A DNA stretch of 5,396 nt, from assembly GCA_020348925.1 (NCBI GenBank), contig CP070758.1, forward strand, positions 4,770,425-4,775,820. Reading direction: 5' to 3'. The notes beneath the pieces were generated by a model. The model was not told the origin of the DNA, did not search any database, and saw only the letters and a program-made list of their open reading frames with translations. This stretch comes from Gemmatimonadota bacterium. Its GTDB lineage: Bacteria; JBHIER01; G020348925. The position numbers were made by a program, and so were the translations under genes. Shown here piece after piece: positions 5,331 to 5,396 of this stretch (position 1 is its first letter; each line of letters opens with the position of its first letter).

Positions 5331-5396
5331 TCAGGATTTGTAAAGACGGCAAATTTCTAAAAACGCAATTCTTATGCCACTATCTTTGCTACCGTC
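5331..5396 (-). CDS. Possible C-terminal end of an upstream gene (cut by window edge)
   Basis: The minus-strand frame entering at the right edge is open for 21 codons (DGSKDSGIRI then AFLEICRLYKS) and stops at TGA 5331-5333. The other two frames stop within 8 codons. The peptide has the look of an amphipathic C-terminal helix, but 21 codons can be open by chance. No family can be assigned. The remaining 5152-5330 shows no gene, only short ORFs of a few codons and no convincing promoter. Confidence 0.22.
   Translation of the reverse strand, partial: DGSKDSGIRIAFLEICRLYKS

Overview
All convincing genes in this window lie on the minus strand. It looks like accessory or surface-protein DNA from a bacterium of the FCB assemblage or a nearby candidate phylum (KSB1-, Zixibacteria-, Marinimicrobia- or Ignavibacteria-like). 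Two proteins end in the NPFNP / LGQEV / SGVYFYRL / MVLMK type of FlgD-like, type IX secretion (T9SS) C-terminal domain, and the larger one combines it with a dockerin and planctomycete-style ACC cysteine repeats. Every gene with a visible start has a strong Shine-Dalgarno, and one promoter has a canonical TTGACA box. Both features fit poorly with Bacteroidota proper, where SD use is weak and promoters differ. The placement is inference.

Layout, in the minus-strand direction of transcription (right to left). The right edge (5152-5396) is mostly non-coding, with a possible 21-residue C-terminal fragment. Next comes a very large secreted multidomain protein (2341-5037): signal peptide, two ACC repeats, an unassigned beta-rich segment, a jelly-roll-like domain, a LamG-like domain, a dockerin and a T9SS-type C-terminal domain. 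The spacer 2100-2340 holds tiny ORFs, an orphan perfect SD, and a good promoter (TTGACA / TATATA) with a 13-bp palindrome at the predicted transcription start. This promoter drives a small cytoplasmic operon: an AhpD/CMD-family protein (1680-2075) and a 101-aa ferredoxin-like-fold protein of unknown function (1262-1567). A hairpin terminator at 1174-1212 closes it. Then comes a 256-aa secreted protein (342-1112) with a six-cysteine beta-rich domain and a second T9SS-type domain. At the left edge is the N-terminus of a third secreted protein (1-180).

The two halves appear functionally separate. Three exported proteins probably act at the cell surface or outside it, in binding or adhesion rather than as enzymes, since no catalytic domain was recognised. 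Inserted between them is a probable thiol/peroxide-related cytoplasmic operon. I see no RNA genes, CRISPR arrays, transposases or integrases. I do not see a clear new multi-gene system. The most interesting points are the architecture of the 898-aa protein, the DNA identity of the two C-terminal modules that runs past their stop codons, and the palindrome at the AhpD-operon start.
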